A DNA stretch of 23,875 nucleotides. Origin: an uncultured Chloroflexota bacterium. Lineage in GTDB: Bacteria; Chloroflexota; Limnocylindria; Limnocylindrales; CSP1-4. The translations under genes were made by a program, and so were the position numbers. The notes below the pieces were generated by a model. That model searched no databases, was not told where the DNA came from, and saw nothing but the letters and a program-made list of their open reading frames with translations. Positions 20,717 through 23,875 of this stretch are shown here, piece after piece (position 1 is the first letter of the stretch; every line of letters starts with the position of its first letter). The DNA is taken from NCBI GenBank assembly GCA_903924005.1, contig CAIXZV010000468.1:1-23875 (forward strand), in the 5' to 3' direction.

Positions 20717-22066
20717 GTGATTGACCGTCTTCCGCCCCAATCCATCGAGGCCGAGCAGTCCGTGCTGGGCGCCGTCCTGATTGACCGGGACACGATGATC
20801 GAGATTGGGGACATCCTCAAGCCTGAGGACTTCTACCGCCAGGCGCATGCCCGCATCTATGCCGTGATGCTTGACCTCTCAGAGCGGCGGGAGCCTATCG
20901 ACATCGTCACGGTGTCTGAGGGGCTGGAGCGTTCCGGAGACCTAGAGGCGGTGGGCGGTCGTGCATACCTCGCCACGCTCACCAACCAGACGCCCACCTC
21001 GGTGCACGCTGCGCAGTACGCCCGCATCGTTGAGCGCAAGGCGGTCCTGCGCAGCCTGATCAGCGCTGCCGGCAAGATCGCCGGCATCGGCTACGAGGAT
21101 CCGTCAGAGGTGGCGGAGGCCATCGACAGAGCGGAGGCGGAGCTCTTCGCCGTCAGCGAGCGGCGCATCTCCGCGGGTTTCACGCCGCTGCGCAGCCTGC
21201 TGCACTCGGCGTATGACCGTCTGGACTACCTCCACACGCACCGCGGGGAGATCAGCGGCATCCGCACGGGCTTTGGAGACCTGGACACGCTTACAACCGG
21301 TCTCCAGGGCAGCGATCTTGTGATCCTTGCGGCCCGCCCATCGGTGGGCAAGACCAGCTTCGCGCTCAACATCGCGGAGCACGCCGCCGTCCGGGACCGC
21401 AAGAGCGTGGGCATCTTCAGCCTTGAGATGAGCAAGGAGCAGCTCGTCCTGCGCCTGCTGTCGTCCGTGTCAGGGATTGACTCAAAGCGGCTGCGGGACG
21501 GGTTCCTTGAGGAGATGGACTTCGCGCGGATTGCGCCGGCAATGCAGGCGCTGTCTGAGGCGCCCATGTACATCGATGACACGCCCAACATCACCACGAT
21601 GGAGCTGCGGACCAAGGCTCGCCGGCTGCAGGCGGAGGTTGGGCTGGACATGGTGATCGTGGACTACCTGCAGCTCATGCAGTCCTCCACCACCAACCGG
21701 GAAGCCAATCGCGTGCAAGAGGTTGCGGAGATCTCCCGTGGTCTCAAGGCGCTCGCCAGGGAGCTGAAGGTGCCGGTCCTGGCCCTCAGCCAGCTGTCAC
21801 GGCAGCCCGAGATGCGAGAGTCAAAGGAACCGCGGCTCTCGGACCTGCGAGAGTCAGGCTCCATCGAGCAGGACGCCGACCTTGTGATGTTCCTGTACCG
21901 AGAGAAGGAGCGGGGGGCGGACGACCAGAACGCGGAGGGCGAAGTGGTCAAGCTCAAGCTGGCCAAGCACCGCAACGGCCCCACGGGCGAGATTGATCTC
22001 TGGTTCCGCAAGTCCCTGACGCGGTTCCAGAACTACGCCGGGGACCGCTACGACACGGCCAACTAG
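20717..22066 (+). CDS. dnaB: Replicative DNA helicase
   Basis: A 449-residue hexameric 5'-3' helicase of the replication fork. The N-terminal domain (RLPPQSIEAEQSVLGAVLID onward, 4-100) is followed by a linker and the RecA-like ATPase: TGFGDLD (184-190), Walker A ARPSVGKTSF (206-215), FSLEMSKEQLV (235-245), Walker B VIVDYLQLM (313-321) with Asp316, and LSQLSR and DLRESGSIEQDAD blocks. There is no intein, and length is normal. The GTG at 20717 gives the usual MIDRLPPQ-type start; GGAG lies 12 bases upstream, a long spacing. It follows lexA on the same strand after 165 bp and converges with a lipoprotein gene four bases past its stop. Confidence 0.97.
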   Translation: MIDRLPPQSIEAEQSVLGAVLIDRDTMIEIGDILKPEDFYRQAHARIYAVMLDLSERREPIDIVTVSEGLERSGDLEAVGGRAYLATLTNQTPTSVHAAQYARIVERKAVLRSLISAAGKIAGIGYEDPSEVAEAIDRAEAELFAVSERRISAGFTPLRSLLHSAYDRLDYLHTHRGEISGIRTGFGDLDTLTTGLQGSDLVILAARPSVGKTSFALNIAEHAAVRDRKSVGIFSLEMSKEQLVLRLLSSVSGIDSKRLRDGFLEEMDFARIAPAMQALSEAPMYIDDTPNITTMELRTKARRLQAEVGLDMVIVDYLQLMQSSTTNREANRVQEVAEISRGLKALARELKVPVLALSQLSRQPEMRESKEPRLSDLRESGSIEQDADLVMFLYREKERGADDQNAEGEVVKLKLAKHRNGPTGEIDLWFRKSLTRFQNYAGDRYDTAN

Positions 22067-22070
22067 CGCA

Positions 22071-23000
22071 TCAGGGCTTCTCGTCGGGGAGGAGCGGCCG
22101 CACCACAATCGTGACGAGGGTGCCGTCCGCCTGCCGCAGCGCCAGACCGCCGGCTATTCCGCCCTGATACGGCGTGAGCCCAAGCACCTTCACCTGGTCA
22201 GGCGTCAGCGCATGCAGGCGGCCACCGGGGAACCCGCCCTCGGAAGGCGCCGTGAACGCGGTTGACGCGAGGTCCTTCCAGGGCCAGTCGCGAACCACCA
22301 TGCCCTGCGCCATCGCGTTGTCAAACAGGATCCCGCGATACGCCGTGGGCTCGTACATCGCACCGCCCAGCAGCCCGCCCTGGTCAAAGTTGCCCAGCCG
22401 ATCGGCCAACTTCTGGAACGCGGCGCGGATTAGGCCATCGGTCCCGCTGGTGTCCATGCCCAGCGCCCCCACGGACACGGTTTTGGACCCGCCATCTGCG
22501 TGGATCTCAAAGGTGGTGCTGGGCGCATCGGCAATGTTCACCGCCGGGTACGAAGGCCCCGCGCGGCCGAGTGCACCATTGCCAAGCGCAAACTTCAGCA
22601 GCTCCTGGACCTGTGCCTCGGTCAGCTTCGCCGTGCGCAGGGGCACGTTGGCGCGAACCCCGTCCGGGGTTGTGATGCCCTGGTCATCCTGGCGCACAAA
22701 GACAACCCGGCCGTCGCCGTACAGGGTGAACTGGGGCACGTGGTTGGCCATGAACTCGATGGGGACAAAGCCGCCGCCAACCTCGTAGCGCAGCACCACC
22801 TCGGCAGCACCCGTGGGATGGGCGATGGCATCGGGCGCGAGCGTGGGTGTCGGGGTTGGGGCCTGGGTGGCACCCACAGGGGAAGCGCTTGGCGACGGCG
22901 CCCCGGCGCCACAGGCGGCCACCAAGATCGCGGACGCGAAGAGTGCGGTGAGCGCCGTCGAGGCGGCGGCTGGGCGTGAGGCGCGACGTGCTGCAGACAT
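22071..23000 (-). CDS. Lipoprotein of unknown function
   Basis: A 309-residue exported protein. The signal peptide has a basic start (SAARRASRPAAA), a hydrophobic core and lipobox LVAAC with Cys at about 30; then comes a Ser/Pro/Thr-rich linker to about residue 60. The rest is a soluble domain of about 245 residues rich in beta strands, with VPQFTLYGDGRVVFVR and a LTEAQVQELLKFAL helix, a pattern I have seen in uncharacterised lipoproteins of high-GC soil bacteria; no enzymatic motif is visible. I chose the ATG at 23000, where the signal peptide begins; the open frame runs 110 codons further up with no protein-like character. TATCGT lies nine bases upstream. Confidence 0.78.
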   Translation of the reverse strand: MSAARRASRPAAASTALTALFASAILVAACGAGAPSPSASPVGATQAPTPTPTLAPDAIAHPTGAAEVVLRYEVGGGFVPIEFMANHVPQFTLYGDGRVVFVRQDDQGITTPDGVRANVPLRTAKLTEAQVQELLKFALGNGALGRAGPSYPAVNIADAPSTTFEIHADGGSKTVSVGALGMDTSGTDGLIRAAFQKLADRLGNFDQGGLLGGAMYEPTAYRGILFDNAMAQGMVVRDWPWKDLASTAFTAPSEGGFPGGRLHALTPDQVKVLGLTPYQGGIAGGLALRQADGTLVTIVVRPLLPDEKP

Positions 23001-23009
23001 GGCCACCCG

Positions 23010-23015
23010 ACGATA
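23010..23015 (-). promoter_or_regulatory. -10-like element upstream of the lipoprotein gene
   Basis: TATCGT on the minus strand ends nine bases before the ATG at 23000, giving a leaderless or very short-leader transcript. This is the weakest of the set by distance. Confidence 0.3.
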
Positions 23016-23150
23016 CGACGCGGAGATCGGTTCCCGCCCGCCCATCCCGAACGTGGCGCGGGCCGGTCTGCCACTGCCCATTGACACGGGCGCGTATGGT
23101 CCGCGCACGGGGCGTGTTGGTTTGGATCCGAGACCTGGGGAGGGTTCGGG

Positions 23151-23471
23151 ATGTTTGAAGATCGGTCGCTCATGTGTCGCGACTGCGGCAAGCCGTTCGC
23201 GTTTACCGCGGGCGAGCAGGCCTTCTTCGCAAGCAAGGGGCTCACCAACGACCCGCAGCGCTGTCCGGACTGCCGAGCGGCGGCCAAGCGCGGCCGGGCC
23301 GTGGCGGCTGCCGGTGGCCGCGAGTACCACGCTGCCGTCTGCAACAGCTGCGGTGCCCAGGCCATGGTGCCGTTCTTCCCGCGGAGCGATCGGCCGGTCT
23401 ACTGCAGCAGCTGCTTCGACCAGGTCCGGGCGGGCGCCGACGCAGCCTCTGGGGCGATCGCCGCGTCCTAG
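23151..23471 (+). CDS. Double zinc-ribbon protein
   Basis: A 106-residue protein with two four-Cys sites. The first is Cys9/Cys12 (CRDCGKPFAF) with Cys38/Cys41 (RCPDCR), and between them is the GEQAFFASKGLTNDP segment typical of the probable zinc-ribbon (zf-trcl-like) family. The second is Cys64/Cys67 (CNSCG) with Cys85/Cys88 (VYCSSCF), matching the VPF-x-P-x2-DRPVYC-x2-CF pattern. Function is unknown; nucleic-acid or protein binding is usual for such ribbons. The ATG at 23151 has GGGGAGGG upstream, a good Shine-Dalgarno. The last 17 residues are Ala/Gly-rich. dodecin follows 48 bp later on the same strand. Confidence 0.85.
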   Translation: MFEDRSLMCRDCGKPFAFTAGEQAFFASKGLTNDPQRCPDCRAAAKRGRAVAAAGGREYHAAVCNSCGAQAMVPFFPRSDRPVYCSSCFDQVRAGADAASGAIAAS

Positions 23472-23519
23472 GCTGCGGTACCCCTATGCTGGGAGCCGTA
23501 TCCGTCAGGAGGAACCTCG

Positions 23520-23723
23520 TTGGGCGTCATCATCATTCGGGAAATGGTTGGGACCAGCTCCCGATCATGGAGCGACGCTGCCCGCCAGGCCGTGGCCACC
23601 GCATCCAAGACCGTGCGCAACATCAAGACGGTCGAGGTGGTGAAGTCCAGCGCACGCGTGGAGAACGGCGAGATCGTGGAATACCAGGTTGAAGTCAAGA
23701 TCGGCTTCGAATACGAGGGCTGA
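23520..23723 (+). CDS. Dodecin-like protein lacking the flavin-stacking Trp
   Basis: A 67-residue protein with the dodecin beta-alpha-beta-beta plan: VIIIREMVGTSSRSWSDA, helix ARQAVATASKTVRNI, then strands KTVEVVKSSARV and EYQVEVKIGFEYEG. Dodecins form 12-mer shells that store riboflavin or FMN between paired Trp residues at the start of strand two (the DWFEV position in the Mycobacterium homologue). Here that position is KTVEV, so the Trp is Thr37, while the conserved Gln (Gln56, YQVEV) is kept. Trp17 lies in the first helix instead. The start is a TTG at 23520 with GGAGGA seven bases upstream; no better start exists. Confidence 0.88.
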   Translation: MGVIIIREMVGTSSRSWSDAARQAVATASKTVRNIKTVEVVKSSARVENGEIVEYQVEVKIGFEYEG

Positions 23724-23794
23724 CCACGGCGGTCTTGCGCCCAATCGCGTCAGATTGCGCCGGTGCGGTGGGGTCCAGATAAGTCCCAGATGAG

Positions 23795-23818
23795 TGGCGC
23801 GCGCCAACATGCGCGCCA
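23795..23818. other. Inverted repeat TGGCGCGC / GCGCGCCA
   Basis: An eight-base inverted repeat with an eight-base loop lies 72 bp after the dodecin stop. It could end the dodecin transcript or act as an operator for a gene starting at 23818. Confidence 0.3.
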
Positions 23819-23875
23819 TGTCCACCCACCACGACGGGGATCCAAGGCGAGGAACCCCGTCAGCCGGTTCCGGGA
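23818..23875 (+). CDS. Possible start of a gene running off the window
   Basis: From the ATG at 23818 the frame is open to the edge, giving 19 residues beginning MSTHHDGDPRRG. There is no Shine-Dalgarno; an in-frame ATG at 23809 is an alternative. The piece is too short to judge. Confidence 0.2.
   Translation, partial: MSTHHDGDPRRGTPSAGSG

Noticed and set aside
23081..23100. Sigma-70 promoter TTGACA with TATGGT before the zinc-ribbon gene
   Set aside because: The spacer is only eight bases, too short for these two elements to act together.

Overview
This is a compact, GC-rich bacterial chromosome segment with about two dozen real genes on both strands and gaps mostly under 300 bp. The organism is most likely a high-GC, non-proteobacterial lineage. 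I lean towards Chloroflexota (Limnocylindria-like), with Actinobacteria as the alternative. This is inference from the GAAC-N4-GTTC LexA boxes, the many apparently leaderless genes, the GTG/TTG starts and the gene mix. No rRNA, tRNA, transposase, integrase or CRISPR array is visible.

Layout. (1) 1-8090: histidine catabolism on the minus strand, broken up by other genes: hutH (6465-8090), hutU (814-2499) and the first 54 codons of a glutamate formimidoyltransferase (1-164). Between them lie a CDGSH iron-sulfur protein, an array of five GATC-ended palindromes (610-786), an XRE regulator with an upstream dyad, a membrane protein, a 5'-truncated bL25 remnant, a lipoprotein/acetyltransferase pair and a Tat-exported repeat protein. 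(2) 8362-11912: a LysE-type exporter, a DedA protein, a histidine phosphatase whose 3' end lies in a 4 x 17 bp tandem repeat, a small His-rich membrane protein and a two-TM channel-like protein. (3) 12218-15513: a tight folate one-carbon operon (FTCD_C-family protein, folD, fhs). (4) 15614-17289: dinB followed by an 89-residue gene with its own SOS promoter carrying two LexA boxes. (5) 17357-22066: a membrane glycosyltransferase-like protein, a DUF1232 protein coupled to rplI, and, divergently, autoregulated lexA followed by dnaB. (6) 22071-23875: a lipoprotein, a double zinc-ribbon protein, a dodecin-like protein and possibly the start of another gene.

How the genes may work together. HutH and HutU, the formimidoyltransferase, the FTCD_C protein, FolD and Fhs form an almost complete route from histidine through formimino-, methenyl- and formyl-tetrahydrofolate to formate plus ATP; only HutI is missing from the window. 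The FolD has Ile where the family has its catalytic Lys. The adjacent FTCD_C protein belongs to a fold known both as cyclodeaminase and as methenyl-THF cyclohydrolase (FchA), so it may have taken over that step.

Most notable observations: the lexA promoter and the promoter of the 89-residue gene share the same design (TTGACA, two bases, LexA box, then a -10), and the second has an extra operator. Four of the five palindromes at 610-786 start 42, 63 and 42 bp apart, whole numbers of helical turns. Ten gene starts have a -10-like hexamer 6-9 bases upstream and no Shine-Dalgarno sequence.
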